DNA of 64,000 bases from Muraenolepis orangiensis (lineage: Eukaryota > Chordata > Actinopteri > Gadiformes > Muraenolepididae), in NCBI GenBank assembly GCA_027704905.1, contig CM051002.1:11503947-11567946 (forward strand). Reading direction: 5' to 3'. The notes beneath the pieces were generated by a model. It was not told the DNA's origin. It made no database searches and saw only the letters and a program-made list of their open reading frames with translations. Of this stretch, positions 21,901-34,806 are shown piece after piece. Numbering within the stretch: the stretch's first letter is position 1; every line of letters begins with the position of its first letter. Position numbers and translations under genes: made by a program.

Positions 21901-24900
21901 CCTACCTAACCAAAGAGCAGCAGGAAATTACTGCGACATCCAGCATGGCAGTGTTAGAAAACGTAAGAAAGCTTCTTACGCAAGCGTAAGAAGACTGGCA
22001 CTACAGCCTTTATTCCATCAGACATCCTCAGCCGGCCTAGTCTTGTGGCTACACGGTTGAAGATGCAATGCAGCAGGCTGCCTTCACCCGTGGCCTGATC
22101 AGTCAGGTGGCAATTGGGCAAAGGTCTCCACATCCTACGCAACAGTAGACCGAGCGCGCCGCCACACGCTGGAGGCAATCAGTGAGGAACAGCACCAGCA
22201 GTGGACACCACCTCCCATGTGCACCCTGCACTCGGACAGCAAGTTGACGCCGATGCTTACAAATGAGCGCCAGTTGAAGAGTGTCAGCATAGATGAAGGG
22301 AACCGACGAGCCATGCGGAATGATCATCGCCCGGCTGACATGCAAGCTGCCGCAGGGTGGCGCTGCACCGATCAGGTGGTCAACATGGCATTTGACACCA
22401 CCGTGTCAAACACTGGCACATCTCACGGCAGCCTGCATTGCCATCCAGCTCTCACTGGGTGGACCAGTGCTCTGGTCCGGGTGCCGGCACCACACCGGCT
22501 CCTCAGCCACATTTTCACTGACCTCAAGGTAGAGACGTCACGTTCGCAAGAGGTTACATTGTTTACACGGCTCCGGGACAACTTGGACCTGGTGCCACAT
22601 AAGGACAGCGACCCATTGCCCCGCTACATTCCTGACGAGGCCAAACCACTGTTCCTGGGCAGGTTTCGTGCTGAACTCATTGAGTGCACTGCCAGAGTGC
22701 TTGACTACAAGTTTGTGCAGCTGTGGTCTTGTGTATCTGGGTGCAGACGGTGCAGCACACACTCCAGTTACCTTCCAACTGCCGGGAGCACTGCACAAGG
22801 CCAAGCTGCTGTACACTCTCAAGCTGGCCTTGATGGAGCAGCACATTGTGTTGCTTCTTCAAGGACCATCACTACATGGCACCAGGTGCTGAAGATTCAG
22901 GTGTTTGCCAACTTCATTAGACACATCTACGCAAACGTGGCGGCTGACCTGCGACACGGCCGTAGATGCCGCATGGAATGACCTCACACTCTACCACCAC
23001 CTGTATGCATACAAGTCTGTTGACGAGGGCATTGCTGCATCAGCGATCAAGGCACTGGAGCTGCCCCTATGGTACCTGACCTGAGGTGAGATGCTGCCCC
23101 TGGCACTCTTCAGCACCAAGGTGCCAGTTGGCGAGCGGTGCACACTTGAAGATGCCATCTTGGAGCACAAGCCGGCTGACCTTACCATGCGAGCCCCACA
23201 GCTTCACTTTGGCACTGACTAGGACTCTTGGATTCTTGAGACATCCTAAAAAACTATTGTTGTTTTTATTCTTAAATAAATAAAGGTTGTTCTATTGAAC
23301 AATTTCTTGCATTTTTTGAAATTGCCTATATTGCCTGGGACAGGACCTTCTACAGAGCATGTCTCTGGACCCTAGTGACTATGGATGGACATTAGGTGTT
23401 CATGGTTATGAGCCAGTTCCAACACTAGACCCCATGGCTCCTGAAGAGCTACTCCAGTTCACAAGCTGTAAATGTAATGGAGATTGTAATGGTGATTGCA
23501 GCAACCGGCGATGTAGCTGCAGAAGAATGGTTTCAAGTGCATCTCAGCATCTGGAGTTTGTAAAGGCATTACATGCAAGAATTGGATTCATGATGGTGTG
23601 AAGAAGTCTGAAGAAGACTCAGACATTGACACCTGAAACATTTGACATAGTGGATTGGTATTTGCCTGTAGTATTATGCAAGTAATTGAAATAAATGAAT
23701 AAAGCTACTTACAATTGTTAATGTAAAAGCGGGCGTGGCTGTATCTCCCCAAGGAGTGGTTTTGGTGAAAAATAAATGTTCGCGATCAACTAGGAATCGT
23801 GGAACCCTAGTTTGACCCCTCACAAGTTACTTAAGGCCAAATTTAACATTTTTCAAAAATTGGTTACAGGTACCTCAAATTTGAGCAGTTTTTTAAGAGG
23901 TTTCCCGCTGGAGTTAAATTTCAATATTTTAATAAATGTTATAACACACCTTTACAAATACATTGGTGAAGAAATGTATTGGTAACAATGATGTTCTCCG
24001 ATTTTCTTAGGTTTCCCTTGCTACTAGGAAAACACCGAAAACAACCCATTTTGCTCATGCTCTAAACCTCAATGAATTTTCACAAAACTTTGCAAAAGTC
24101 ATTTGTATGTGTGTCCGAACAAAATGCAAGAAGGACAAGAGGAAATCCACACAGTTTGATATGTTGAGAATTAAATTTTGCACCCTATTAGCTAAACTAC
24201 TCTGCATGAAGGCACAGAGAAGAGAAGGGTGTCAGTAGCACCTTTTATTCACAGCACCTTCGGTGAGAGCATGGTGAACCAACTATTTGGTGCATATCCT
24301 GCTCATGTATCACCATTTCTTCTCCTTAGTGCACCTCCCTATGCTGCAAACAGTGCCATGATACAGAAATCACCACCAAGAACGAGATCTTCAGGTAAGA
24401 CTGAAAAGTGATTTGTTTGTGCAGTTTGTCATTGCATTGACCTTCAGCCAGAGACGCATGTTCATTGACATGCATGGGTTAGTGTGATGTGTGTAGCTTT
24501 GATACAAGTAGCTTTTGGTCCCTTTACCCTCTGATCGGCCCCTCCTCTGCTTGAATGCAAGAAAGCACGCTTTGTTATAGTGGTGGCAAAGAAAAGTGGT
24601 CTGACTGTAGGACATGTGCAGTGATGTATTAGCAAGGTGATACACAGTAGCTAGGTAATAATCAGGTTTATCAGTTTGAATTTCTGTGTACCAAGATGTA
24701 CACTGTATTTTAACGTGTGGTGACCTGTTGATTGATTTGTTGATGAGTGGTGATGGTCTATGTCTCCCTCTGCAGTCTGTCTCTGTATGGACCCATGGCG
24801 GCATATGTCAACCCACACGGCTACGTCCACGAGACGCTGACTGTCTACAAGACCAGCAATCTTAACCTGATTGGCCGGCCATCCACAATGCACAGCTGGT

Positions 24901-25481
24901 TTCCAGGGTAACGCCATACCATTTCTTCCATATGTCTTTCACACATATGTTTTGCCATCTCAAGTGAGTCATGTATAACGTTATGTAGATACGTTATGTA
25001 TTAGAAAGTTATGTATAACTTACAGTATGTATTAATCTATGGAGGCACCTTTTTTTTGGGGTTGTATGTTAGGGGTATGATTATGTCAAAATTGCTAATA
25101 CGACAAGCAGGAGTAAGGGACATCTTTTACATTTAGTTCAGCTCCAGTTGGTAGGATGGGAAAACCTATGAGGGCGTTAGATTAGGAGACACGAGCCAGG
25201 AGAGATGTCACGGTCTATTTTCGTATGTGGAACCGGAATCACTCACGTCTTGTAAAACAAGCGTTATACCATGAGAGGTGTTCTCCTTGGTTCACAGGTA
25301 TGCCTGGACCATTGCCCAGTGTCGGAATTGCGGGTCTCACATGGGCTGGAAGTTCACGGCCGATAAGAAGGACTTGTCCCCTCCTCGTTTCTGGGGGCTG
25401 ACCCGCTCTGCCCTGCTGCCCCGTATTCCCCAGAGTGAAGGGGAAGAGGGTGGAGAAGGCTCCCGTCTCCTCTGCCTGTGA
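18949..25481 (+). CDS. crbn: Protein cereblon, substrate receptor of the CUL4-DDB1 E3 ubiquitin ligase
   Basis: Eleven exons: 18949-19021, 19352-19455, 19643-19845, 19967-20116, 20291-20453, 20617-20679, 20778-20862, 20981-21096, 24330-24394, 24776-24907 and 25298-25481. All phases join, giving 1338 nt and 445 residues (human 442). The Lon-like domain includes DMEEFHGRTVHDDDSCQTIP and GTTAEIYAYREEQEYGIE; the DDB1-binding helical part includes KKQLHEWDENLKDDSLP and DFSYRVAACLPIDD. The CULT domain keeps the zinc cysteine pairs CKQC and CRNC and the three pocket tryptophans (HSWFPG, YAW, GWKF) that bind cyclic imides and C-terminal degrons. The residue after YAWT is Ile, as in mouse; human has Val388. 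Intron 8 is enlarged by a decayed element. Exon 1 lies in the duplicated unit B. Confidence 0.97.
21440..23640 (+). pseudogene. Decayed transposase-like gene of an unclassified family, in crbn intron 8
   Basis: All recognisable frames run in the crbn direction but shift repeatedly. Blocks in order: 21630-21820 (RLGAPVRLQLDSVDAMEHM, then LWSPNAEQLIRNPEDIAFLA); 22370-22490, with VNMAFDTTVSNTG continuing after a frameshift as HLTAACIAIQLSLGGPVLW-SGCRHHTG; 22500-22720 (LLSHIFTDLKVETS, PLPRYIPDEAKPLFLGRF); and 23359-23601, ending in a Cys-rich stretch CKCNGDCNGDCSNRRCSCRR. From memory, large uncharacterised invertebrate protein families combine a DTTxSNTG motif, a CRHH motif and such a Cys-rich tail. 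I cannot name a transposon superfamily for them and see no terminal repeats. At least three frame disruptions make it inactive. Confidence 0.6.
21824..21884. repeat. 28-bp-arm hairpin inside the decayed element
   Basis: Arms 21824-21851 and 21857-21884 are reverse complements with one mismatch, separated by a 5-base loop TGTAG. The hairpin lies within what was coding sequence. Confidence 0.95.
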
Positions 25482-27600
25482 TGGGGGACTGGTTGCCCCC
25501 CCTGCACCCCCACCCCCACCACAACAACACCCAGTCAGGATTGGGGTTCCTATACAGTTATTGATGCAACACACTCGGCTTGACACCTCATGGCTTCAAA
25601 TCCATCAGGACAATGGAAAGGTCGTTCAGCCTTCGTAAGGCACGCCACAGCAGATGGGGAACAGTTCAGGTGGAATGGCTCTTAAATGTACAGGCGCTAA
25701 TTAAAGTGATGACGCACTACCACCGGCGGCCGCAAGGAGGGAATCTGAAATCAATTACAAAAAAAGCTGAAATACACAACATGAACATACTAGACTATTA
25801 TCATGCTAGTTGTGGATATAGCCTCCTGCTGCTGCCCGTCAACCTATTCTTGTGGCTTGTTGAAGTAGCCTGTTTTGCTTTTATCATCTGCCATGTGAAC
25901 TTTCTCTGCTCGTTTCCACTGTAATAGTAGTGAGTGTGACTCCTCTTGCTTGGACATATGAGCTTCAAAACGTTTGAGGAACTTAACTGAAAGTATTGAT
26001 TCTCAAACCGTCGGTTCCACATTGACTTGGGCTTCAGAACGTGGGCCATTAGCGTTATTTTTGTTGAACTATTTCAGGGGGATATTTCTGAAGAGGAATT
26101 GCAATGATGAAACACTGGCTCTAAATAAGTGTTTTTAGGGGCAGTTGTTTTGGGCACTGTATTTTTGTACGAGATGGTTTGGAAATGTCTTTTCCATCCC
26201 CCTCAATACGGATGGAAACTTTATATTGTATTGCCATATTTTGTAAAGAAAAAAAGAGAAACCCTTTGCCTTTGAAATGATTTAGGTAAATAACAACCAC
26301 AGTGGTGAAAGAAAAACAAACTTAATAACTTCTACTGTTAGGAAAGTTAAGAATTATTTTTATTTCAAACATCGTCCATATTCAAGCTCACCCGTCTAAG
26401 ATTTATCTGAATGTAAGAGTCATCAGAGTGGTGGCTAATATGTGTTCTACTGTGTTTAATGTGAAACCTTATCTTATAGCTGTTCATTTGTATTGCATTA
26501 AGCAATAACAAAGAAACATGTGTCGCTGATGGACACTGAAATGAAAGACAATTCTAAAGTCCAAATGTTAGCCTCGCAGTACCAAAGTCTTGGTTCCAAA
26601 AGTGAGAATTAAATGGATGGTACCATTTAAATAAAGAAGTTATGTGTTTTGCCTCAATAATGTGTTTTATGGCTGTTATAAGATATATATACACACACTG
26701 CACACACACAATTTTATTCAACCGTCTTTACTACTATATGGTTGCTGTAATCAGAACTACTGGACAATCTCTGCTATTATGCACCGTTACCCCCACTGGT
26801 CTCAGGCCTTGGTCAAACACTAGGCTACATAATGTGTAGTGTTTGTGTTTTATTTTGTTTTGTTATCCGAGAATATCCCCAATACAAAAATCTGATACTG
26901 AGAACAGATACTAAAAGCAACGCTTTAGCCCTCTTAAGAGTGTGGCCTCTTGACCCTTGAGGGGCAGGAAGAGAGGACGGAGATTTGGCTGACCTCAGAC
27001 CACGTTGTCACACCTTCAGCTCTGGACGACAAGCCTGCCTCAATTACTGGAAGTCTGGAACAATTGTATCCCGGATGAGCGCCTCTGTGTAAGATGATTT
27101 CCAATTGAATAGTTATGACTTTACTCCAGGCCTGAAATTGCAAAAGATCAAGTCCCGGAGGGGAATTGATCATTGTTCATTTTCATATACTACCGACATT
27201 GTAATGGTACAAACCCCGTTGAAAACCAACAAAGTATTCTTAAAAAATTTGAAACACAGCAAACGTCCAGATTTTTGAGACTCATGTCTGATGATGAAGT
27301 TTTAGATATTTAAATGTGGCGAAATTGACATTGGCAATGTATTCTGTCCATGCATTACTTTTATACCCCTGTGATTATTCTATACACACTGGGTTATATA
27401 CAAGTGCTGCCTCCTCGTCTTTCAGATGTTTTGTGTCATGGGTTTGTGTACAGGGGGTACTGTTTGTCCTGCTATAACACTTACACCAGTACCTTGGATG
27501 GATGGATCCATAGCGAGGGAGGAGTCGAAAAACAAGACTACCCTGTTCTCATTGGTCGCCATTAACGCTCAGTGGAAAATCCGTTTTTGCGGTGAGAGGG
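25482..27600. other. crbn 3' UTR and intergenic DNA
   Basis: No convincing gene. An AATAAA at 26630-26635 is a possible distal poly(A) site for crbn. The rest is AT-rich sequence with short open frames of no recognisable similarity. Confidence 0.5.
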
Positions 27601-27660
27601 GTCAAATAAACGAGATTCAAACTGATTTTGTTAGTCTGTGATCTCACCTTCTTCCCTGCC

Positions 27661-27900
27661 CTGCAGGCTATGTGAAGCAGATGTCCTGGGCTCCTGTCTG
27701 GTGGGTCCGAGCCAGAGTGGTAGCGTGTATGCGTGGGATCTCTGAGGCCCCGGGGGGGCCCAGAGGTGTGGGTTAGCGCAGGTTCCCGGCACAGACGGCT
27801 GGCATGTGGCACCCCTTCGGGCAGCCCAGACGTCCTAGTGACCGGCAATCAAAATGGAGACCTCCGGCTGTACCGCTACGACAACCAGCAAGACAGCGGG
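27661..27900 (+). pseudogene. Possible WD/beta-propeller gene remnant
   Basis: Short pieces in different frames read SGSVYAWDL, followed by a stop, and then VLVTGNQNGDLRLYRYDNQQ. Both look like WD-repeat blades. The first piece follows an AG (CCCTGCAG) and could be an exon edge. Stops and frame changes between the pieces suggest a broken fragment. I cannot name the parent gene. Confidence 0.3.
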
Positions 27901-28651
27901 TTTTTATTTTATTTTTTAAATGTAGATACCCGATATCCGGTGCTCCAGATGTTCATGTTGCGCGTGCGTTAGTGTGGCGTGTACGATCGCAAACACCGGC
28001 TTGATAGTGTGAGTCTAGTCTATGACCTTTAACCTTTCTGGTACAGAGGTGTCTCTGGAACAAATGTTTCCCGGTGGTTTTAATGCCATATTTCATCTTT
28101 ACCCAGTCTGTACACCAGGTGCATTGAAAATACAAGTCAAATTTGACAATGTTGTGAAGTAGGCGATTTTATTACCGCCATAAACCAGGTCAAACTAATT
28201 AAATTGTGATGTTGAGAGCGGTTCTGAAGCAAAGAAGGTGAAATATGTCAAAATGCAATGCAACTACATGGCTGAAGCCTAGCTTAGTCTTCTGGTTAGT
28301 TTATGATGAGACTAGTTAAGCATGTCAATTTGATAAGACCCCAGAATATACATTTGTAGACTAAATTCCAAATCACCATAGAGACCCACAGTACACATCC
28401 AGCAGCCACTTAAGGAGCTAGAAACTGTATTGGCATCATTTTATTTTCACAGCTACTATACTACTCAAGTGTCGTGTGAAATGACATCAGTATAACGTCA
28501 CCAAATGTAAACATTTGGTTAAAGGTTTTTTTTTGCTTTGCAAACTTGTCTCCACGGTTTGCAATACCACTGTACTCCATAGTGGCGCTGCAGTCGAGCT
28601 TTATAAACATTCAATCACGCAACGAATGTGATAACATTTAACTGGGTAATC

Positions 28652-28657
28652 TTTATT
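28652..28657 (-). terminator. Candidate poly(A) signal of plk1
   Basis: TTTATT on the plus strand (AATAAA on minus) lies about 325 bases downstream of the plk1 stop codon. Confidence 0.55.
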
Positions 28658-28981
28658 TAGTGGCACAAAGAAATCTTTACAACATTAAGAGCATGTACAG
28701 AGTATGAAGCTGACAAAACAGGACACCTAAAATACATGTATAAAAAGGAGATCGGACATAATGAAGATGGCCAACATGGCCAGCCTCAGTCTCTCTCCAT
28801 ACAATTCCATACAAATAGACAGGAAGGAAGAGAAAAATCAGACAATGGAAATACTGGAAGCAGTCCAAAGCCACATATAATAAACTTGACGGACAGCCGC
28901 CAAGACAATAAAAAAATACTCATTTTAACATGGGAATCCGTGCTGTAAATGGTCAGAAGTGGTTCAAGAATGACCCCATCT

Positions 28982-31900
28982 TTAGTGTGCAGGGGCCGAC
29001 TTGCCGTCCAGCAGTTTCTCTACCATAACTTTGGCGTAGCGGATGCGGCTTGCCAGCTCCTTGGTGCAGCCAAACTCCTCCAGCATGGACAGCTTGTACG
29101 TGTGGAACTCCCGCTTCTCATCGATGTAGGTCACCGCCCCCATCAGGGGACACAGGATAAGCTTGGTGTGGTCCTAAAATAAAAACATACCACAATGAAT
29201 ACAGCGTTAGTCAGGCCATCAGACATGTCCAGAAACAGACAAAGTCTGCTATTTAAAAAGACGGTGGAGGGTTGAACCCTCTTTATTCGTCACATTATAT
29301 TAGCCATTTTGCAGACGCTTCTATCCAAAGCAACTTACAAAGTGTGTTTCAACAAAGAAAAGTAAGGGAACAACTCGTCACCAGGAGTCAAGTGCATTTC
29401 ATTCCCAACAAGTCTCCAAGAACTGAACCAGTGCTCGGGTAAAAAAAGTATAATAAGTTCAGGTAAAAGTACAAACAATATAGAACCATGTCTATATTGT
29501 CCCAACAAGTCCCCCAACAGACGGAGCTATCCTCACAACAAATACAACTGGCTTTGTCACAACATCCATTGCAACAGACTCCATCACACAAGAACAGAGT
29601 TAAAAACAATTAAAACTGATTCATCAGTTGTCAACATACATATTCATGCACATATCTTAGTTAAAGCTCGACTGAAGATTTAAAAATAAAAACAAATAAG
29701 AGTGAAATGCTTCATGGTTTGCCCTCTGACCTGGAAGAAGTTCATCTGCACAGTGCCGTTGGTGAGGTGCAGAACGATGGCGCTGCGCGTGCGGAACCAG
29801 TAGGAGAGGTAGGGCAGGCGGGCCAGCTCGTCCCCGTCGCGCCGCGCCATGTTAGCGCCGGCCTTCAGCAGGTGCTCGCTCATGTAGTTGCGAAAGTACT
29901 TCAGCAGCGTGATCTGCAGACAAAGAACAGCCAACGATCAGCACGCGTTATGATAGGGATGGGAGGGGAGGGCATTCAGGGTTGCCTTTGCACAGGTACC
30001 GTTGCGGACAACGTAGAAAGTGTAAAGTGATCACTCCAAACCCTTTTCCCCCATGCAGTGAAATAAGGGAGAAAACTGGTCGCATCTTTGTACATTAAAG
30101 ACATGGTGGCCTGTAGCCAAGATGGCTTCAGGTGGCGCTTTTAAGAGTGGCAATGTGGACTACCAACCTTCTTGCTGAGTGCCGGAGGGAAGGAGCTAAC
30201 GCTCAGGAAAGACTCTGCGGCTGCCTTGTCGATGTACTGTAGGCTGTCTCCATCCGCATACATCATGAGACGCGTGTAGTCGTTGAAGAGCACGCCCACG
30301 CTGTTGTCGCACAGCTGGTATCCTGAAAACATGTCGAAATATAAGGACATTCAGGACCAATTACCTCCACGTGCAGGAAATGTGAGGAACATTTAAAAGG
30401 CTCAAACACAGAACACGTTCTTGTTTCAAGACTTTGGAAAGTTTGAACGCAGACTTTGGTTTGAACTATAATAGTAACATTCAAATGAGAAAAAAAAATA
30501 CATCCAAAATAGTAACTACGTAAATAGTTGACTTGAAACTAATTTATTAATTTCATAAAGTTCATATATTCTTACCCAAGCCGTATTTATCCGAGTAGTC
30601 CACCCACTTGCTGATCCAGAAGATGGGAATGCATGCAGGATCCTCTGCCTCATCTTCAAACCGGTGCAAAGTACAAGACGTCCAGGTTAAAGGACACTGT
30701 TGCCAGCTTAAAATGAACGTACACATAATGAAACTCCTGTTTTTTTTGGGTTTGAAAAGAACTTTGCCCTTACCCTGACAAATGACGGCTTTCTCAAAGG
30801 GTTTGACCACAAGAAAGTGGTTGATCTGAGCGAGCATATCCGTTAGGTGGCACACCTCAGGCTCCCTGGGTTACACAAGGAGAGAAAGTCAGATCATACG
30901 TCACAGTACTCTGAATAATAAGCTATACAGGATTTTTTTTATTTGTGTAGCTTTAAATACAGGTCAATAGTAATTTATCCTTGTCACAACACTGCAGTCT
31001 TACTTTGGCATGGGCTCCTCTTTTGTGTCCACCTTTTCTGATTGGTCTGGAAGAGAAGATTTGAGTCAGATATGATGCAGTGACCTAAGCACCAAGTATG
31101 AACAAGCTAGTTAAAAAATTGGCTATGAATCAGCATTAATCACCACATGCCATTTAAGAAGAAAAGAATAAACACATGTCCTAGTACAAATTAATGGGCC
31201 ACAATGGAAGTAACAATTACGTCACACAGCATCTTTGAATGCCAAATAAAAAATATCATATACGGTAGTCACTAATTTCAAGGGACTAGCTAATGCTCGA
31301 TGTGCAAACACTACATCTGTGGTAAACTGCCTGTAGTTTGTGTTAAACACAAGGGACACTTTGCAGCATTCAAATTATTATTAAAATGACACAAATGTAC
31401 AAGTGTGTCCAGTTTCAAACTATACCACAACCGTGAATGCAACCGTTTAACTTGGCCGTGTTTAGTTAGTTTTTGTGTTCCACTCTGTACCCATGATCAC
31501 TGAAACCCTCAATCTGTCTATAAGCTTTAGCCCCAGCGCATCAATTGTGTCGGTGAATGCCTATGGTTTGTTTATACTTTACACCACGTGGTCATGCTCA
31601 CTGTTGTGTGTAGTCACCCCACGTTCAGAGTCTGGTACACCCTATATATTATCATGCTATTTCCCTCTCGTTTGACTTGCGCCACGTCACTAGCACCAGA
31701 CTTTTTCCCTTCTGAGACCGAATGAAATTAATACCCTTGTTGTCCAGGGCCGTCAGGGGCCGTCTCTGGCTGAGCTCCTGGGCCTGCTGCGGGGCAATGG
31801 AGAAGCGGGGGGGCACGGTGAGACAGGTGGTGGGCAGGTGCTGGGGGCAGTAGCCGCCCGTGAAGAACTCATCTGCCTGCAACTCGGCGATGGTGGGCCT

Positions 31901-34738
31901 GAGGCTGGGGTCTGCGGTCAGCATGCGCTTGATGAGGGAGGTGGCCGCAGGGTTGACATGCTGCATGGGGATGAGCGGAACGCAACACATTATTATGGGA
32001 GGAGCCACTTCGAGAAAATATTCGAGAAAATCGAATATCACAATATTATTTAACCAAATAACTCAATTGATATTGCGGATATTGTAGACTTTGGTTGACC
32101 AACAGGGCGGTCAAAAATATTTACAGACAGGTTTTTGATTGAACTCAGTAACTTGGCTACGTAAAGACAAATAATTAATCTAAGTATGTCAAAGAAACAG
32201 ATTAGTGAATGAATAATTTAGTTTAACATCAGCTTAACATACCCAGGGAACAGCATAATTGTTCTTCTTGATCCTGGTGTAAGTCTCTTTCAAACAGGAC
32301 GTTTCAAATGGGGGCTTGCCCACAAGCAGAGTGTACCTGAGAGGGTAAGGGAAGGGGGGGGGGGGGGTCATTAAATGTTTGACTATGTCAAAATGATGAG
32401 ACGCACACGGGGGATGGCCCAATGCGAAACCCAGATGCATGAAGGGCTTCATGCATCCCCACACAGGTTAGGCAGAATACTCATTGTAAAACAGAACAAA
32501 AAAGAAGCACGGAATGAACTTTGAAGTCTCATCTCTGCATTCTCTTTTGAGTTTTCTTTCCCCACATGACAAAAAGGACATTGAATTGAGTACCTTTGAC
32601 TCTGTACTTGTCAGCTGTGGTGAGGTGAATGCATTTTTAACTCACAGAATACATCCAAGAGACCAGACGTCCACCTCAAAGCTGTGGCCCTTCTTGCAGA
32701 GCACTTCTGGGGCGATGTAGTTGGGGGTTCCGCACAAGGTCTTCTTCCTCTCGCCGTCAAACTCAATCTTTGTGGCGAGGCCAAAGTCCCCTTTGGGAAA
32801 CCAGAAAAGGAGGTTACACCATATTACAGAAGCATTATATTTTTTAAGACTAATATGCAGAGAGCAGATATTACATTTGATCATTTATTTTTTATAAAAT
32901 GGGGCATCTCAAATGATCGTGCCAAGTTCACAGGTTATAGTCTTCAAATATGAAAGACAAGGGTTACCTATTTTGACATCCATCTCATCGTTGAGGAAGA
33001 TGTTTCCCAGTTTCAAATCTCTGTGGATGATTTTGTTGTCATGGAGATATTGGCACCCTTTAAGCAGCTGCATCATATAGTAGCGTGCCTCTGGCTCAGT
33101 GATTGCCTTACGACGCTTGTGGAGCTCCAAAAGGGACTGGAAAAAAAAGGTTGTGATTTTTAGTTGCATGCATCCATCCACAGACAAGAACTGCTTGCAT
33201 GCCGCAAAAGGGAAAGAGCTATTCAATATCAAGGGTGGTATGGCTTGAGGATTAAATGCATGAGCTTATATGGGCTGGAGCCCAGGGCCCTGATTAAAAC
33301 TAAATCAAATACATAAAAACTAAGTCTGGAAGATTTAATCCAAATTATTTGTCACATACATACACAGTGAAAGTTGTTACTCTGAATTGAACCCATCCTA
33401 GTATTAGGAGCAGTGGGTAGCGGTTGTATAAATGAGAGCAGTGTAGAGGTCTGGTACTTGCTCGCTCATTCATTCATTTATTAACAAAAAGCAAATAACG
33501 TAGATGCCAGTAGTTTGGTCCGATTCGTGCAACGTGTTCGCATTCACTTTAATCCAAAATTCCTCGGCACCAATTTATACCACTAGGTGCTGCTATAACA
33601 ACATTAACCACAGTTGAGTGCATAGTTGCAAGGCCCGCACTGAATTACGTTATAGACTTGTGTGTCATTGTAGTTTGTCATTTCCGTGGATGGTTTTAAG
33701 TCTCCCTCGTATACATCTCACGTTATATGTGTGTAGTAAGGTTAGAACGGTAGCGTCGTTTCAATGTCATTTTGATTCTTTAAACGTCTGGTTGGTTTTT
33801 AACTGGCAGTGAGTCTTTTCTGTTGTAAATGTTGCCTGAATGGCTGTAATTTACATAACACCACTCCGTGTATCTCTGTGCAACATAATTTATTGTGTAG
33901 GCTACAAGCTGCAATATGGATCACTCAAATAAACTGGGTAACGGCGTTTTCATTCATTCATTCCTTGTAGGGGCCTACACTTGGCTGGCCCAGAAGCACA
34001 GGGGCACACCAACATGTTAAAGCGCCCCTGGTGGTATGGAGGAAGTTGAAGGAAATTATGGCTATGTAGACATTTTGAAAAACCAAAACCGGATTTTCAT
34101 GTATGCATGTGAAAGTATATACGATTGAGAGATAATGTTGCAGTCTGAACTTCAAAATACACCTGACCTAACGTATATACACGTATATATACGTATATAC
34201 ACGTATATACACGTATGTGTATATACACGTATGTGTATGTAAGTCGCTTTGGATAAAAGCGTCTGCCAAATGCCCTAAATGTAAATGTAAATGTGTACTA
34301 GGAATACCAGTTCAGCCATGCACTTTATTATTTTATTGACTATATGACATGAAAGCTATTATTCATATTACTCACCCTTCGTCTGCAGATTTCCAAAACA
34401 ACGAAGACGAAGTCTTCATCCTCGAAGAACCCGTGGAAACCAACAACGTTGGCATGGTCAAGACTTTTGTGAATCGCGATTTCCGAAGTCATCTTCTCCC
34501 TCTGGTGTTGCTTCATGATCATAGACTTCGGGACGATTTTACCAGCAAAAACTTGCTTTGTGTCCATGTCAGTGATTTCGTAGCATTTCGCAAATCCCCC
34601 CTTTCCAAGAAAGCGACCTCTGGAATATCTTCTGTTCATACGATTGTCAACCAGGACATCGGGGATCTCCTTCAGCGGGGCCGACTTCGGATCCACATGG
34701 ACAGACGGGTTCGTCGGCTTCGCAATCGGTGCACTCAT
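28982..34738 (-). CDS. plk1: Serine/threonine-protein kinase PLK1 (polo-like kinase 1)
   Basis: Mitotic kinase acting at centrosomes, kinetochores and midbody. Eleven exons on the minus strand: 34738-34376, 33136-32968, 32790-32646, 32336-32243, 31960-31735, 31046-31004, 30865-30774, 30653-30576, 30322-30168, 29913-29731 and 29173-28982. Phases all agree, giving 1740 nt and 579 residues (human 603). The kinase domain has GKGGFAKCYE, the lysine in AGKIVPKS, HRDLKLGN, DFGLATKIEFDGERKKTLCG with the activating T-loop Thr, and APEVLCKKGHSFEVDVWSLG. The D-box-like RRPL lies before exon 6. Polo boxes include the pincer residues: Trp in SKWVDYSDKYGLGYQL, and His/Lys in FFQDHTKLILCP. An in-frame ATG 13 codons upstream (34777) exists; the chosen start gives the usual MSA-type N-terminus. 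Confidence 0.97.
29290..29345 (-). repeat. Short dispersed repeat with the CGCTTTGGATAAAAGCGTCTGC tail, inverted, in plk1 intron 10
   Basis: TTTGCAGACGCTTCTATCCAAAGCAACTTAC is the reverse complement of a tail that recurs at 34224, 37890, 40845, 43225 and 50455. It is a common ending of fish short interspersed or MITE-like repeats. Confidence 0.65.
33325..33475 (-). repeat. Partial tRNA-derived SINE copy in plk1 intron 1
   Basis: GAAGATTTAATCCAAATTATTTGTCACAT, TTGAACCCATCCTAGTATTAGGAGCAGTGGG and GTAGAGGTCTGGTACTTGCTC match the bodies of the SINE copies at 58025 and 61640. The tRNA-like head is missing. Confidence 0.65.
34165..34295 (+). repeat. ACGTATATAC microsatellite joined to a short dispersed repeat tail
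   Basis: Repeated ACGTATATAC units run from about 34172 to 34236. GTAAGTCGCTTTGGATAAAAGCGTCTGCCAAATGCCC and a TAAATG run follow, the same tail as at 50455. The repeat lies in plk1 intron 1. Confidence 0.8.
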
Positions 34739-34800
34739 ATTTAATTGAATATCCTCAACGTGATGCACGTTGAACAACCAAATACCCTTTATTTAACTCC

Positions 34801-34806
34801 TTCGAA
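34801..34806 (-). promoter_or_regulatory. Candidate CHR element of the plk1 promoter
   Basis: TTCGAA lies 63 bases upstream of the plk1 start codon. CHR elements (TTYGAA) bind MuvB/DREAM complexes and give G2/M expression; mammalian PLK1 has one. Two inverted CCAAT boxes (ATTGG at 35098-35102 and 35180-35184) lie farther upstream than the usual spacing. A six-base motif can occur by chance. Confidence 0.35.
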
